Counted from the first letter of the stretch, positions 1-11,729 are shown. The stretch: DNA of 64,000 nt from Facklamia lactis (GCF_015863205.1 NZ_JACBXQ010000003.1:124001-188000), one strand, 5' to 3'. The notes: generated by a model from the letters alone, not told the origin. Translations and numbers: made by a program.

Positions 1-1562
1 ATGAAGGTATTCTCTCTCCCAAAGAAGCATTGATGACAATTAATCCAGAGTCTTTGCATACTCTACTCCATCCTGCTTTCGATCCAAAAGCCGTCGATAA
101 TTCACCTGTCATTTCAAAACTAGGTCTTCCTGCTAGTCCTGGTGCAGCAACAGGTCAAATCGTTTTTGATGCAGACACTGCAAAATCATGGGCAGATGAA
201 GGAAAAGAAGTAATACTTGTGCGTCATGAAACTTCTCCAGAAGATATTGTGGGAATGAACTCAGCAACCGCCATCGTCACAAGTCAAGGTGGAATGACTT
301 CCCACGCGGCAGTTGTTGCGAGAGGCATGGGAAAATGTTGCGTTGCAGGATGTAGCGAATTAGAAATTAATGAAGAGAAAAAACAACTACAATATCCAGG
401 CGGCACCTTAAAAGAAGGAGACATCATTTCCGTAGATGGAACTAGCGGCTGCCTATATTTAGGTGAAATCCCAACAATCGCTGGTGGAGCAAACGAAAAC
501 TTCGATCAAATAATGGATTGGGCACGTGAATATGCTACTCTTGCAATTCGAATGAATGCTGAAACAGCTAACGATATTGAAAACGGCCTTCGCTTCGGTG
601 CTGTAGGAATTGGTTTAGTCCGAACTGAACATATGTTCTTCCAAGAAGACCGTTTAATTGCCATTCGACGCTTTTTATTAGCGAAAGATAAAGAATTAAG
701 AGCAAATATTCTAGAAAAGATAAAAGAATATCAGACAGAAGACTTCACACATATCTTTGAATTAATGCAAGATAAGCCAGTAGTCGTTCGCTTACTTGAT
801 GCGCCTTTACACGAATTCCTACCACATGCTGAAAATGAAATTGCAAATGTAGCTAAAGTATTAGAAATAGATGCGGAAAGCTTAGTAGACCGTATTCATG
901 CGATGCAAGAAATCAATCCAATGATGGGACACCGTGGTTGCCGAATGGGAATGACTTATCCAGAGCTTTACTTAACACAAGCAGAGGCAATCTTGCGCAG
1001 CGCAATCAAGTTTGCTAAACAAGGAATTTCAGTAAAGCCTGAAATCATGATCCCTCTTGTAAGTAACCAATCTGAACTTAAATTCCTTAAAGAAGAAATT
1101 AAAGCTCAATTGGATCAAGTACTTGAAGAAGAAAAAATTACTGTTGATTATTCAATCGGTGTGATGATTGAAACACCAAGAGCATGTCTAATTGCCGATC
1201 AATTAGCAAATGATGCTGCTTTCTTCTCCTTTGGAACAAATGATTTAACACAATTAACATTTGGATATTCTAGAGATGATGCTGGTAAATTCCTAAATCA
1301 ATATCTTGAAACGGGTGTACTAAAAGATGATCCGTTCCAAACAATCGATACAGACGCTGTCGCTGAACTAGTAGAAACTGCAACAAATAAAGGTAGAGAA
1401 ATAGATAATCAATTAAAAATTGGGGTTTGCGGAGAGCTTGGAGGAGATCCTCGTTCTATTCAACACTTCCACAAATTTGGTTTATCATATGTTTCATGCT
1501 CACCATATCGCGTTCCCGTTGCTCAACTAGCAGCTGCTCAAGCAACCATTTCAAATTTATAA
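1..1562 (+). CDS. ppdK: Pyruvate, phosphate dikinase, C-terminal part (cut by window edge)
   Basis: The reading frame is open from base 3, so the gene starts left of the window; about 519 of the family's usual ~875 residues are present, and apparent starts near base 30 are internal. PPDK interconverts pyruvate, ATP and Pi with PEP, AMP and PPi. The swivelling phosphohistidine domain is seen in GGMTSHAAVVARG (catalytic His codon 303-305; the Thr two residues before it is the known target of the regulatory kinase). The C-terminal PEP/pyruvate barrel carries RTEHMFF, GHRGCRMG, FGTNDLTQ and the catalytic Cys in GVCGELGGDP. It is followed after 25 bp by a CcpN-type regulator and the PPDK regulatory protein, a linkage known in Firmicutes. 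The missing N-terminal ATP-grasp domain reflects the window boundary, not a defect. Confidence 0.97.
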   Translation, partial: EGILSPKEALMTINPESLHTLLHPAFDPKAVDNSPVISKLGLPASPGAATGQIVFDADTAKSWADEGKEVILVRHETSPEDIVGMNSATAIVTSQGGMTSHAAVVARGMGKCCVAGCSELEINEEKKQLQYPGGTLKEGDIISVDGTSGCLYLGEIPTIAGGANENFDQIMDWAREYATLAIRMNAETANDIENGLRFGAVGIGLVRTEHMFFQEDRLIAIRRFLLAKDKELRANILEKIKEYQTEDFTHIFELMQDKPVVVRLLDAPLHEFLPHAENEIANVAKVLEIDAESLVDRIHAMQEINPMMGHRGCRMGMTYPELYLTQAEAILRSAIKFAKQGISVKPEIMIPLVSNQSELKFLKEEIKAQLDQVLEEEKITVDYSIGVMIETPRACLIADQLANDAAFFSFGTNDLTQLTFGYSRDDAGKFLNQYLETGVLKDDPFQTIDTDAVAELVETATNKGREIDNQLKIGVCGELGGDPRSIQHFHKFGLSYVSCSPYRVPVAQLAAAQATISNL

Positions 1563-1587
1563 TCTGTCAAAATTAAGGAGGGGCACA

Positions 1588-2202
1588 ATGAAATTCACAC
1601 CCCGACAGGAAGAAATCGTTGACATTGTCAAAAATAATGAACCTATTAGTGGAGATGAAATTGCTAAAAAACTTGGTTTAACCAAATCGACCTTACGCAG
1701 TGATTTCGCAGTTCTTACTATGACGGGCATCTTAGATGCCCGTCAAAAGGTTGGATATATATATTCCGGCTTAGCAGAACAGTCATTATTGGCCGAATCT
1801 CTTTCTCAATATTTGATAAAAGATCACATGATTCAAGCTATAACAGCTAATCCAGACATGACTGTAAATGATGCTATTACACAGTTATTTATGTACGATG
1901 CCGGCTCTTTATATGTTGTTGACCCAGAAAACAATCAATTAGCTGGTGTCGTTTCAAGAAAAGACTTATTACGCTCAATTATTGGTCAAACTCACAATAC
2001 TACTCTTGCCATTATTATGACAAGAATGCCCAATATTATTGTAGCTCAACCTAACCAATCTATACTGGACGCTGCCAAACTAATTGCTCAACATCAAATT
2101 GATTCGCTACCGATCGTGACTCCTAACTATGAGATCCTCGGTAAACTTTCTAAATCGAATATCGTGAATCTACTAGTAGAAATATGTCAATCGGAGGTCT
2201 AA
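1588..2202 (+). CDS. ccpN: CcpN-type transcriptional regulator (HTH plus two CBS domains)
   Basis: This 204-residue protein has an N-terminal winged helix-turn-helix (residues ~1-60, with PISGDEIAKKLGLTKSTLRSD) and two CBS domains (~80-140 and ~145-200). That is the architecture of CcpN, which in Bacillus subtilis represses gluconeogenic genes and senses nucleotides. The start has a strong AAGGAGG box 8 bases upstream. It sits between ppdK and the PPDK regulatory kinase gene, and its end is 1 bp from the next start, so the three are probably cotranscribed. Control of ppdK is the natural inference; the operator would lie upstream of ppdK, outside the window. Confidence 0.88.
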   Translation: MKFTPRQEEIVDIVKNNEPISGDEIAKKLGLTKSTLRSDFAVLTMTGILDARQKVGYIYSGLAEQSLLAESLSQYLIKDHMIQAITANPDMTVNDAITQLFMYDAGSLYVVDPENNQLAGVVSRKDLLRSIIGQTHNTTLAIIMTRMPNIIVAQPNQSILDAAKLIAQHQIDSLPIVTPNYEILGKLSKSNIVNLLVEICQSEV

Positions 2203-2203
2203 T

Positions 2204-3025
2204 ATGACAGCTAATCTTGCACAAAAATTTTATATCATTTCTGATTCAGTGGGAGAAACTGCCCTTAGAGCTACTAACGCAGCCTTGGCTCAATTCCCCC
2301 AATTAACAAATACTAGTTTAAAACGTTTCCCTTTTATCAATAGTTTAGATGAGCTAATCCCAATTCTCAATGAAGCTAAAATGGTCAACGCAATTATTAT
2401 TACCACACTTGTTGATGATAATCTTGAATCTTATGCATCTACTTTCGCAAAAGATAATCATCTATCTTATCATAATGTGATTGACCCTATCCTAAATATC
2501 ATTAGCGAACGAACCGGACTCATCGCAAGTGAACAATCTGGAACCCTTCATCGTCTTGATGATCACTATTTCGACCGAATTCAAGCTATTGAATTCGCAG
2601 TCAAATATGATGACGGAAAAAATAGAAAAGGGTTTGAACTTGCTGACATTGTGTTGTTAGGAGTCTCTCGATCTTCTAAGACACCTTTGAGTATGTATTT
2701 AGCCAATAAATCATATAAAGTAGCGAATCTTCCTATTTTTCCAGAAGTTCATATTCCACAAGAAATATATGAAGCAGATTCTCGCAGAGTGTTTGGCTTA
2801 ACTGCATCTCCTCTTTATATTCAAAAAATCCGAAAAAAGCGGGTCGAAATGATGGGACTAGGCTCAGATGCCAGTTATTCTTCATTAGAACGAGTTAAAC
2901 AAGAGTTAATGTTTGCAGACGATCTATATCACCGTCTAAATGCAAGCGTCATTAATATTGAAAATCAATCTATTGAAGAATTATCCGAACAAATTATTAG
3001 TCGCTATAATGAACTTCTAGCATAA
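2204..3025 (+). CDS. yqfL: PPDK regulatory protein (bifunctional Ser/Thr kinase and phosphorylase)
   Basis: This 273-residue protein belongs to the DUF299 kinase/phosphorylase family, which inactivates PPDK by ADP-dependent phosphorylation of the active-site Thr and reactivates it by Pi-dependent phosphorolysis. The family P-loop is visible as GVSRSSKTPLS at residues 153-163, preceded by the conserved N-terminal ISDSVGETA (12-20). Length is normal. A GGAGGT box lies inside the end of the upstream regulator gene. Being next to ppdK rather than ppsA, the target is PPDK; the Thr substrate is present in the ppdK fragment. Confidence 0.95.
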   Translation: MTANLAQKFYIISDSVGETALRATNAALAQFPQLTNTSLKRFPFINSLDELIPILNEAKMVNAIIITTLVDDNLESYASTFAKDNHLSYHNVIDPILNIISERTGLIASEQSGTLHRLDDHYFDRIQAIEFAVKYDDGKNRKGFELADIVLLGVSRSSKTPLSMYLANKSYKVANLPIFPEVHIPQEIYEADSRRVFGLTASPLYIQKIRKKRVEMMGLGSDASYSSLERVKQELMFADDLYHRLNASVINIENQSIEELSEQIISRYNELLA

Positions 3026-3115
3026 AACAATTTTCTGAATAGCCAACCACATTAACATCCATGTAATAAAAATCAACTCATGCTCTAAATACCAAGCTCA
3101 CAATATATTAGTAAT

Positions 3116-3155
3116 AAAAAAAACAGTTGAATCATATGATTCAACTGTTTTTATA
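3116..3155. terminator. Bidirectional terminator, perfect 30-bp palindrome
   Basis: Bases 3121-3150 form a perfect palindrome (15-bp arms, no loop bases as written), flanked by an A-run on the left and a T-run on the right, so it has the intrinsic-terminator form on both strands. It lies between the convergent PPDK-regulator and TM-repeat genes and can serve both. Confidence 0.9.
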
Positions 3156-3176
3156 CTAATTTTGTAAATACCTTAT

Positions 3177-4403
3177 TTAATACCCATGATGTTCTTCATT
3201 AGAACCTGCTTCAACTTCTTGATCAATCGTTTGTTCTAAATTATTCAACTGACGCGAAGCAAATTCTCGACCGCCAAGTCCAACTGCTATAGCAAAAGCG
3301 ATAGCCACTGCACTCAAAATAATGATAAAAGCTGCGTTAACAATTGTTGGAGCAAATTGCAATTGGTCTAGAGTCATGAAAATCGCTAAAATAATGATAG
3401 CATATCTTACAAACTCTCCAAATAATTTACTACCAGAAACTTCTTTTAAGAAACTTGCTAAGACATTACCTCCAATAACTCCTACTGCTAATATTAAAGC
3501 CGCAGAAATAACATCAGGAATATAAGAAATAATAGAAGTTCCAATTGAATTTAAAACCTCGAGATTTAAGACCGATACAGCTTCAACAATAAAGAAGATC
3601 ATTAATAATGCTTTAGCTACTTGGGCTACAACATTTGAAATTTGAATTTTACTTTCACCTTTAAAATTCAAATATTTTGAATATTGATCGATCCCTGAAG
3701 TTTTTAACAGACTTTCTACTAAGTCGCCTAATAGTTTTGAGATAAAGCCACCCACAAAGACTAAAATTACTGCCACAATAATATTAGGAATAGCACTCAT
3801 CACACTGTTTAAAACACCTACAATGGGTTCTGAAATAGTCCGAATTCCCAATGTCTCTAAGGCAACAGTTAAAATTGGAATAAAAATCAATACATAGACT
3901 ACTGTTGATAATACTTCTGCGAATTTCGCTTCATTTACATTATCAACCTGCCCAATCTGACCCGTCAGTTTGCTATACCATTTATCAATATTAAAACCTT
4001 CTAAAAGATTTTGAACTAACTGTTTAATAAACTTACAAAATAGATTACCAATAAACAAAATCAATCCGGCAGCAACAATATTTGGTATAAAGGCGAAGAA
4101 TTTACTGAACATGTTAGATATTGGATCCACCACACCAGATAAGCCTAAGCCATTTAAAATAAAAGGTACAAAGAATAAAACAATTATAAAATAAAGTAAC
4201 GTTCCAATTGTCTCAACAAACGCAATTGATTCCTCATCTGTACGAGCCAATCCCCATTTTTGTAATTTAAGATCAAAGTCAATCCCCTCTAACCCTTTAA
4301 TTACATATTTCTTAGCAAAATGGGCTAAGATTAGCGCTGCTATTAGAAGCAATACCGACCCTACCATACCTGAAATCGAACCCACTAAACTGTTAAAGTC
4401 CAT
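3177..4403 (-). CDS. TM-helix-repeat membrane protein (mechanosensitive-channel-like)
   Basis: A strongly hydrophobic 408-residue protein with repeated modules in which a transmembrane helix is followed by an amphipathic stretch: IPNIVAAGLILFIGNLF, IPNIIVAVILVFVGGFIS and IPDVISAALILAVGVIGG, plus a first copy near the N-terminus. This is the conserved TM-helix repeat found in small-conductance mechanosensitive channel relatives. There is no clear MscS beta-domain, so channel activity is unproven. An upstream in-frame ATG at 4409 lies directly against the GGGG of the ribosome binding site; the second ATG (4403) has a normal 7-base spacing and is preferred. It stands alone, downstream of tuf and its terminator. 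Confidence 0.82.
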   Translation of the reverse strand: MDFNSLVGSISGMVGSVLLLIAALILAHFAKKYVIKGLEGIDFDLKLQKWGLARTDEESIAFVETIGTLLYFIIVLFFVPFILNGLGLSGVVDPISNMFSKFFAFIPNIVAAGLILFIGNLFCKFIKQLVQNLLEGFNIDKWYSKLTGQIGQVDNVNEAKFAEVLSTVVYVLIFIPILTVALETLGIRTISEPIVGVLNSVMSAIPNIIVAVILVFVGGFISKLLGDLVESLLKTSGIDQYSKYLNFKGESKIQISNVVAQVAKALLMIFFIVEAVSVLNLEVLNSIGTSIISYIPDVISAALILAVGVIGGNVLASFLKEVSGSKLFGEFVRYAIIILAIFMTLDQLQFAPTIVNAAFIIILSAVAIAFAIAVGLGGREFASRQLNNLEQTIDQEVEAGSNEEHHGY

Positions 4404-4490
4404 GGTCATTCCCCTTTCTATACATAAGCTTTACTACCTAATTATAACATTCAGGTAAACTTCTCACCAGAGATTCAGTAAATAGAATAT

Positions 4491-4523
4491 AAAAAAAGCA
4501 TTTTGCATGAGCAAAATGCTTTT
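4491..4523 (-). terminator. tuf terminator
   Basis: On the minus strand a hairpin with 10-bp arms (AGCATTTTGC / GCAAAATGCT, 4-base loop) is followed by a run of seven T. It begins about 10 bases after the tuf stop codon. Confidence 0.93.
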
Positions 4524-4532
4524 TAAAATTAA

Positions 4533-5720
4533 TTATTTTTCAATTTCAGTTACTGTACCAGCACCAACTGTACGTCCACCTTCACGAATAGAGAAGCGAG
4601 TTCCATCTTCAATCGCAATTGGGTGAATTAATTCTACTGTCATTGATACATTGTCTCCAGGCATAACCATTTCTGTACCTTCAGGTAATTCACAAATTCC
4701 TGTTACGTCTGTTGTACGGAAGTAGAATTGTGGACGGTAGTTAGAGAAGAATGGTGTATGACGTCCACCCTCTTCTTTTGATAATACGTATACTTCAGCT
4801 TTGAAGCGAGTATGAGGAGTAATTGAACCAGGAGCTGCTAATACTTGTCCACGTTCAATATCTTCACGGGTAACACCACGTAATAAAGCCCCAATATTGT
4901 CTCCAGCTTCAGCATAGTCTAACATTTTACGGAACATTTCCACACCAGTTACAGTTGATTTCATTGTTTCGTCAGCAATACCAACGATTTCAATTTCATC
5001 TCCAACACGAACTTGTCCACGCTCAACACGACCAGTAGCAACTGTACCACGACCAGTAATTGAGAATACGTCCTCAACTGGCATCATGAATGGCTTGTCG
5101 ATTTCACGTTCTGGTTCTGGAATGTAAGCATCTACTTCTTCCATTAATTCTAAAATCTTAGCTTCATAGTCTGCATCGCCTTCTAAAGCTTTAAGAGCAG
5201 ATCCTGCAATTACTGGAATGTCATCTCCTGGATAGTCATATTCTGAGAATAATTCACGAACTTCCATTTCAACTAATTCTAATAATTCTTCGTCATCAAC
5301 CATGTCAACTTTGTTCAAGAAGACTACGAAATAAGGAACACCAACTTGACGTGATAACAAGATATGCTCACGTGTTTGAGGCATTGGTCCATCTGCTGCA
5401 GAAACTACCAAGATAGCTCCATCCATTTGTGCAGCACCAGTGATCATGTTTTTAACATAGTCCGCGTGTCCTGGAGCGTCAATATGTGCATAGTGACGAT
5501 TTGCAGTTTCATATTCAATATGTGAAGTATTGATTGTGATTCCACGTTCTTTTTCTTCAGGTGCATTATCGATTGATGCATAGTCTTTTGCTTCACCGAA
5601 ACCATTTTTTGCTAGAACAGTTGCAATCGCAGCTGATAAAGTAGTTTTACCGTGGTCAACGTGCCCTAAAGTTCCGATATTAACATGTGGTTTGGTACGT
5701 TCGTATTTTTCTTTTGCCAT
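4533..5720 (-). CDS. tuf: Elongation factor Tu
   Basis: At 395 residues, full length for EF-Tu, the GTPase that delivers aminoacyl-tRNA to the ribosomal A site. G motifs are intact: GHVDHGKTT (from residue 19), DAPGHADY (about 80), NKVDM (about 135) and GSALKALEG (about 172). The Ala in DAPGH, where Bacillus and E. coli have Cys, is common in lactic acid bacteria. It is last in the str block after rpsL, rpsG and fusA, but the 150-bp gap to fusA holds its own strong promoter. An AGGGGGA ribosome binding site precedes the start. Confidence 0.99.
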   Translation of the reverse strand: MAKEKYERTKPHVNIGTLGHVDHGKTTLSAAIATVLAKNGFGEAKDYASIDNAPEEKERGITINTSHIEYETANRHYAHIDAPGHADYVKNMITGAAQMDGAILVVSAADGPMPQTREHILLSRQVGVPYFVVFLNKVDMVDDEELLELVEMEVRELFSEYDYPGDDIPVIAGSALKALEGDADYEAKILELMEEVDAYIPEPEREIDKPFMMPVEDVFSITGRGTVATGRVERGQVRVGDEIEIVGIADETMKSTVTGVEMFRKMLDYAEAGDNIGALLRGVTREDIERGQVLAAPGSITPHTRFKAEVYVLSKEEGGRHTPFFSNYRPQFYFRTTDVTGICELPEGTEMVMPGDNVSMTVELIHPIAIEDGTRFSIREGGRTVGAGTVTEIEK

Positions 5721-5780
5721 TGTGAGTAAATCCCCCTAATATTTTTTAAAAGTTTATAGATTAAGCAATCTATCAAAATT

Positions 5781-5809
5781 ATTATACCGAGATCTCTAGG
5801 GAAATTCAA
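5781..5809 (-). promoter_or_regulatory. tuf promoter in the fusA-tuf gap, overlapping a hairpin
   Basis: Minus strand: TTGAAT (5804-5809), a 17-bp spacer, then TATAAT (5781-5786). A near-perfect inverted repeat (about 5794-5820, arms TCTAGGGAATTC with one extra base) covers the -35 and part of the spacer. A second palindrome lies at 5834-5849. This would give tuf expression independent of the str operon. Confidence 0.78.
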
Positions 5810-5870
5810 TGAATTCCCTAGATTCGGTTTTTACAAGTTTATAAACTTGCAACAATGTATACATTAATAA

Positions 5871-7964
5871 TTATGCTTCTGATGAAGATCCACCATATTG
5901 TTTGATTATATCTTCTGCAATTGATTTTGGAACATCTTCATAGTGATCAAATTGCATCGTAAATGTTCCACGTCCCTGTGTAGATGAACGTAAAGTTGTC
6001 GCATAACCAAACATTTCTGATAATGGAATAAATGATTTAACAATTTGTGCATTTCCACGTGTTGAAGTTCCTTCAATACGTCCACGACGTGAATTAACGT
6101 GACCCATAACATCTCCTAAATATTCTTCAGGAACCGTTACTTCTACAGCCATCATTGGTTCAAGAATAGATGGTTGTGCTTTCTTAGCCGCCGCTTTAAG
6201 CGCCATTGAAGCAGCCACTTTAAAGGCAGTCTCTGATGAATCGACATCATGGTACGATCCGTCGTAAAGTTTAGCTTTGATATCTACTAATGGGAAACCA
6301 GCAAGCACACCGTTTTCCATTGAATCTTTCAGGCCGGCTTCAACTGCTGGTATATATTCACGAGGTACAACCCCACCAACAATTGCATTCTCAAATTCAA
6401 AGCCAGCGCCTTCTTCATTTGGTTCGAACTCAATCCAAACATGTCCGTATTGACCTTTACCACCTGATTGACGAACAAATTTACCTTCTGCTTGTGTTGC
6501 TGCACGGAATGTTTCACGGTAAGATACTTGCGGAGCCCCAACAGTTGCTGAAACTTTAAACTCACGCTTCAAGCGGTCTACAATAATATCTAAGTGTAAT
6601 TCTCCCATACCCGCAATAATGGTTTGTCCTGTTTCATGGTCTGTTGATGCACGGAATGTTGGATCTTCTTCCGCTAATTTAGCTAATGCAATACCCATCT
6701 TATCTTGGTCAGCTTTTGAATCAGGTTCAATCGCAACTTCAATAACTGGATCTGGGAATTCCATTGACTCTAAAATAACTGGGTTTGCTGGATCACATAA
6801 AGTATCTCCAGTTCCAGTATTTTTAAGCCCCACTGCAGCAGCGATATCTCCAGAGAACACTTCAGAAATTTCCTCACGAGAGTTTGCATGCATTTGTAGA
6901 ATACGTCCAACACGCTCACGATTATCTTTGGTAGCGTTCTGTACATAAGAACCAGATTCTAAAGTACCAGAATATACACGGAAGAAAGTTAAACGTCCAA
7001 CAAATGGATCCGTCATAACTTTAAAAGCTAAAGCTGCAAACGGTTCATTATCATCCGCGTGGTGTTCAATTTCCTTATCTGTTCCTGGTTCAAAACCAAT
7101 AATTGGCGGAACATCTAGTGGACTTGGTAGGTAATCAATCACCGCATCTAAAAGCAATTGAACCCCTTTATTCTTGAAAGCAGTTCCGCAAAAAACAGGA
7201 TACATTTCAACAGCACAAGTTGCTTTACGAATCGCTGCTTTAAGAGTAGCTTCCTCAATCTCTTCACCTTCAAGATAAGCCATCATGATTTCTTCATCAG
7301 TATCGGCCACTGCTTCAACAATTTTGTTATAAAATTCTTCAGCTTTATCTTGTAATTCTTCAGGAATATCAATTTCCTCAATCTCAGTTCCTAGGTCATT
7401 ATTGTATAGGTATGCTTTTTTATGAACAACATCTACAATACCGCGGAAATCATCTTCTGATCCGATTGGAATTTGCATTGCAACCGCATTGGCATCTAGT
7501 CGATCATGTAAAGTTGTCAATGAATACTCAAAATCAGCTCCTAATTTGTCCATTTTATTGACAAAAACAATACGTGGAACTCCATAAGTAGTTGCTTGAC
7601 GCCAAACTGTTTCAGTTTGTGGCTCTACCCCTGATTGAGCATCTAGCAAGGCAACCGCACCGTCTAATACACGTAATGAACGTTCTACTTCAACAGTAAA
7701 ATCCACGTGTCCTGGTGTATCGATAATGTTTACACGATGACCTTTCCATTGTGCTGTTGTTGCAGCAGACGTAATTGTAATTCCACGTTCTTGTTCTTGC
7801 TCCATCCAGTCCATCTGAGCTCCCCCATCATGGGTCTCACCGATCTTATGGATTTTACCAGTATAGTACAAGATACGTTCTGTAGTCGTTGTCTTACCAG
7901 CATCAATATGGGCCATAATACCAATATTACGAGTGTTTTCAAGAGAAAATTCTCTTTTTGCCAT
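5871..7964 (-). CDS. fusA: Elongation factor G
   Basis: At 697 residues, normal for EF-G, the translocation GTPase. N-terminal G motifs [17 protein letters not shown] (from ~18), DTPGHVDFT and [10 protein letters not shown] are present. The C-terminal domains include [10 protein letters not shown] and [13 protein letters not shown]. It lies 86 bp downstream of rpsG in the conserved str order. A ribosome binding site (AGAGGGG) precedes ATG. Confidence 0.99.
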   Translation of the reverse strand: MAKREFSLENTRNIGIMAHIDAGKTTTTERILYYTGKIHKIGETHDGGAQMDWMEQEQERGITITSAATTAQWKGHRVNIIDTPGHVDFTVEVERSLRVLDGAVALLDAQSGVEPQTETVWRQATTYGVPRIVFVNKMDKLGADFEYSLTTLHDRLDANAVAMQIPIGSEDDFRGIVDVVHKKAYLYNNDLGTEIEEIDIPEELQDKAEEFYNKIVEAVADTDEEIMMAYLEGEEIEEATLKAAIRKATCAVEMYPVFCGTAFKNKGVQLLLDAVIDYLPSPLDVPPIIGFEPGTDKEIEHHADDNEPFAALAFKVMTDPFVGRLTFFRVYSGTLESGSYVQNATKDNRERVGRILQMHANSREEISEVFSGDIAAAVGLKNTGTGDTLCDPANPVILESMEFPDPVIEVAIEPDSKADQDKMGIALAKLAEEDPTFRASTDHETGQTIIAGMGELHLDIIVDRLKREFKVSATVGAPQVSYRETFRAATQAEGKFVRQSGGKGQYGHVWIEFEPNEEGAGFEFENAIVGGVVPREYIPAVEAGLKDSMENGVLAGFPLVDIKAKLYDGSYHDVDSSETAFKVAASMALKAAAKKAQPSILEPMMAVEVTVPEEYLGDVMGHVNSRRGRIEGTSTRGNAQIVKSFIPLSEMFGYATTLRSSTQGRGTFTMQFDHYEDVPKSIAEDIIKQYGGSSSEA

Positions 7965-8050
7965 CTATATTTACCCCTCTTTCATTTAATGAATAGATGT
8001 TGATACAGCACCAGCCTATACAAAATAAACCGGCAACTCTATTATAAATC

Positions 8051-8521
8051 TTACCAACGGTAATGTGCAAAGGCTTTGTTCGCTTCTGCCATTTTGTGCA
8101 TATCTTCACGTTTTTTGACAGATGCTCCAGTATTATTAGCAGCATCCATAATCTCACGTGCTAAACGTGTTTCCATTGTTTTCTCTCCACGTAAGCGTGA
8201 ATAGCTAACTAGCCAACGAATCGCTAAAGTATAACGACGTTCCGGACGAACCTCAACTGGTACTTGGTAGTTGGATCCTCCAACACGACGAGCCTTTACT
8301 TCTAATAATGGCATGATGTTCTCAATCGCTTGTTCAAAAACCTCCATTGGGTCTTGACCAGTTTGCTCACGAACAACATCAAAAGCACTATATAAGATAG
8401 AAGATGCTTTTCCACGTTTGCCATCAACCATCAAACGGTTAATAGTACGTGTTACTAATTTTGAATTATAAATTGGATCTGGTAATACTTCACGTTTTGG
8501 AATATTCCCTTTACGAGTCAT
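8051..8521 (-). CDS. rpsG: 30S ribosomal protein S7
   Basis: 156 residues, starting [18 protein letters not shown], which is the S7 N-terminus, and containing [17 protein letters not shown]7 nucleates assembly of the 30S head through 16S rRNA. It lies 49 bp after rpsL, with an AGGAGG box before ATG. In E. coli S7 is the autogenous repressor of this operon; no such site was identified here. Confidence 0.99.
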   Translation of the reverse strand: MTRKGNIPKREVLPDPIYNSKLVTRTINRLMVDGKRGKASSILYSAFDVVREQTGQDPMEVFEQAIENIMPLLEVKARRVGGSNYQVPVEVRPERRYTLAIRWLVSYSRLRGEKTMETRLAREIMDAANNTGASVKKREDMHKMAEANKAFAHYRW

Positions 8522-8570
8522 TCAAACTCCTCCTTTCGCTAATATGATTAAAACTTTATTTAATTATGCT

Positions 8571-8981
8571 TTATTTTGGTTTCTTAGTTCCGTACTTAGA
8601 ACGGCTTTGTTTACGATCATTTACCCCAGCCGTATCCAATGCTCCACGAACAATATGGTAACGAACCCCTGGTAAGTCTTTTACACGTCCACCACGAATT
8701 AATACCACACTATGTTCTTGTAAGTTATGCCCTTCTCCTGGAATATACGCCGTCACTTCCATCAAGTTTGATAGACGCACACGCGCATATTTACGTAAAG
8801 CCGAGTTCGGTTTCTTAGGAGTCATTGTTCCCACACGTGTACATACACCACGTTTTTGCGGAGACATTGTTGTTGTGTTTGAACGTTTGAAGCTGTTATA
8901 ACCTACGTTTAAAGCAGGTGACTTAGATTTTGTCATCTTTGATTTACGAGGCTTATTAACTAATTGATTAATTGTTGGCAT
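8571..8981 (-). CDS. rpsL: 30S ribosomal protein S12
   Basis: 136 residues from the family-typical start [13 protein letters not shown] longer frame opens six codons upstream (8999), but its GAA-GGA-GGA codons are the ribosome binding site of the true start. The decoding-centre loops [11 protein letters not shown] and [13 protein letters not shown] are wild type, with Lys at the positions equivalent to E. coli 43 and 88, so no ribosomal streptomycin resistance is predicted. It is the first gene of the str block, preceded by a ~200-bp leader and promoter. Confidence 0.99.
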   Translation of the reverse strand: MPTINQLVNKPRKSKMTKSKSPALNVGYNSFKRSNTTTMSPQKRGVCTRVGTMTPKKPNSALRKYARVRLSNLMEVTAYIPGEGHNLQEHSVVLIRGGRVKDLPGVRYHIVRGALDTAGVNDRKQSRSKYGTKKPK

Positions 8982-9053
8982 CAAAAGTCCTCCTTCCATT
9001 TTTTCTTAGTCCACACATCCAAGTGTGTCATTAAATTATATAAAATTATCGCA

Positions 9054-9176
9054 GCTTCGCTTTTCACGAGAATCTGCGCTCCAGGGTGATTCTATAGCAG
9101 TCAGCACGACTGGTAAACAGGAATCTGTCAATAAAAACACCTCCATTATCATAGCATGATCTTATGGAGGCGTCAA
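9054..9176 (-). promoter_or_regulatory. str operon promoter and structured leader
   Basis: Minus strand: TTGACG (9171-9176), 17-bp spacer, TATGAT (9148-9153) with a TGC extension. The promoter lies inside a hairpin formed by CCTCCAT (9140-9146) and ATGGAGG (9164-9170) with an inner ATCAT/ATGAT stem, readable on both strands. About 150 bases of untranslated leader follow and include a CGCAG/CTGCG stem near 9054-9080. The leader could hold a ribosomal-protein control element, but no known family was matched. Confidence 0.7.
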
Positions 9177-9184
9177 TTGTTTTT

Positions 9185-10708
<1,524 letters not shown>

Positions 10709-10780
10709 CTATCTTAGCCTGATGTCTATTCTTGTTCTATTCTACCCGATCTCTCCAACTTTGTCATGACCTCTTTGCCA

Positions 10781-11662
10781 CTACTCTGCTTGTCTCTCTA
10801 AAATTTGCTTTAAATCCTCTTCATTAAAGAAATATTTTTTATTACAAAAATGACAGCATACCTCAGCACCATGGTCTTCCTTAATCATTTCCATTATTTC
10901 ACTTGGACTAATGACCGTCATCGATTCGGTAAAAGAATCTTTACTACAAGGACAACTATAAGCCACTTGTTGTGTAGCAATCACCCTATAATTACCCTCT
11001 CCCACTAGCTTCTCCAGCAAATAAGAAAGCCCTTGGGATTGGTCGATTAAATCAGACAATTTTCCTAATGAAGCGATTCTCTTTTCAAGTTCATCTACCG
11101 TTTCTTCACTCGCTCCTGGCAAAACTTGGATCATAAAACCTCCCGCAGACAACACTTTTTCATCTGGATTAATTAATACACTTAAACCAAATGCCGAAGG
11201 AGTTTGTTCTGAAACAGCCATATAATAAGTGAAATCTTCTCCTAACTCACCAGAAATTAGAGAAACCTGCCCTGTAAAAGGATCTCCTCCAGCAATATTT
11301 CTTCTTACTTGCAAAAGTCCTGGTAAACCAACAGCAGCCGCAACATCCAGTTTCCCTTCTGAATTTAGCTCTAAAGCAACATGAGGGTTATTGACATAGC
11401 CTCGCACTTCTCCTTGACTATTGCCATCGGTTACAAGCATTCCTAAAGGACCACTCCCCTTTATTTGAACCCCTAACTTGTCCTCACCTTTTAAATTTGC
11501 TGCTAACAAAAGGGTCGCAACCAAGCTTCTCCCTAAGGCAGCAGTCGCAGTATGCCAAGTATCATGATATATTTGAGCTTGAGAAACCGTCTGAGTTGCA
11601 TCCACAACAAAGATCCTAATTTGATCATCATAAGCAAGGGCTTTTATTAATTGATCGGACAT
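10781..11662 (-). CDS. hslO: Redox-regulated chaperone Hsp33
   Basis: 293 residues. Hsp33 is a cytosolic holdase activated when its C-terminal zinc centre is oxidised. The four zinc cysteines appear as SCPC (C237, C239) and CHFC (C270, C273), separated by 30 residues as in the family. An additional Cys, 269, lies next to the second pair. It is downstream of ftsH in the conserved order, but coaX, usual between them in Bacillus, is missing. Confidence 0.98.
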   Translation of the reverse strand: MSDQLIKALAYDDQIRIFVVDATQTVSQAQIYHDTWHTATAALGRSLVATLLLAANLKGEDKLGVQIKGSGPLGMLVTDGNSQGEVRGYVNNPHVALELNSEGKLDVAAAVGLPGLLQVRRNIAGGDPFTGQVSLISGELGEDFTYYMAVSEQTPSAFGLSVLINPDEKVLSAGGFMIQVLPGASEETVDELEKRIASLGKLSDLIDQSQGLSYLLEKLVGEGNYRVIATQQVAYSCPCSKDSFTESMTVISPSEIMEMIKEDHGAEVCCHFCNKKYFFNEEDLKQILERQAE

Positions 11663-11729
11663 TTTTTCACTTCCTTGTCATTTCTATTTAATATTTTTAC
11701 ATAATGATTTTATAAGTATTTCATAAGAG

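Noticed and set aside
1-1562. Truncated ppdK as a pseudogene
   Set aside because: The frame is open to the window edge from base 3 with all downstream motifs intact; the truncation is due to the window.
6290-6948. Plus-strand frames inside fusA
   Set aside because: Shadows of a highly conserved gene on the other strand, with no initiation signals.
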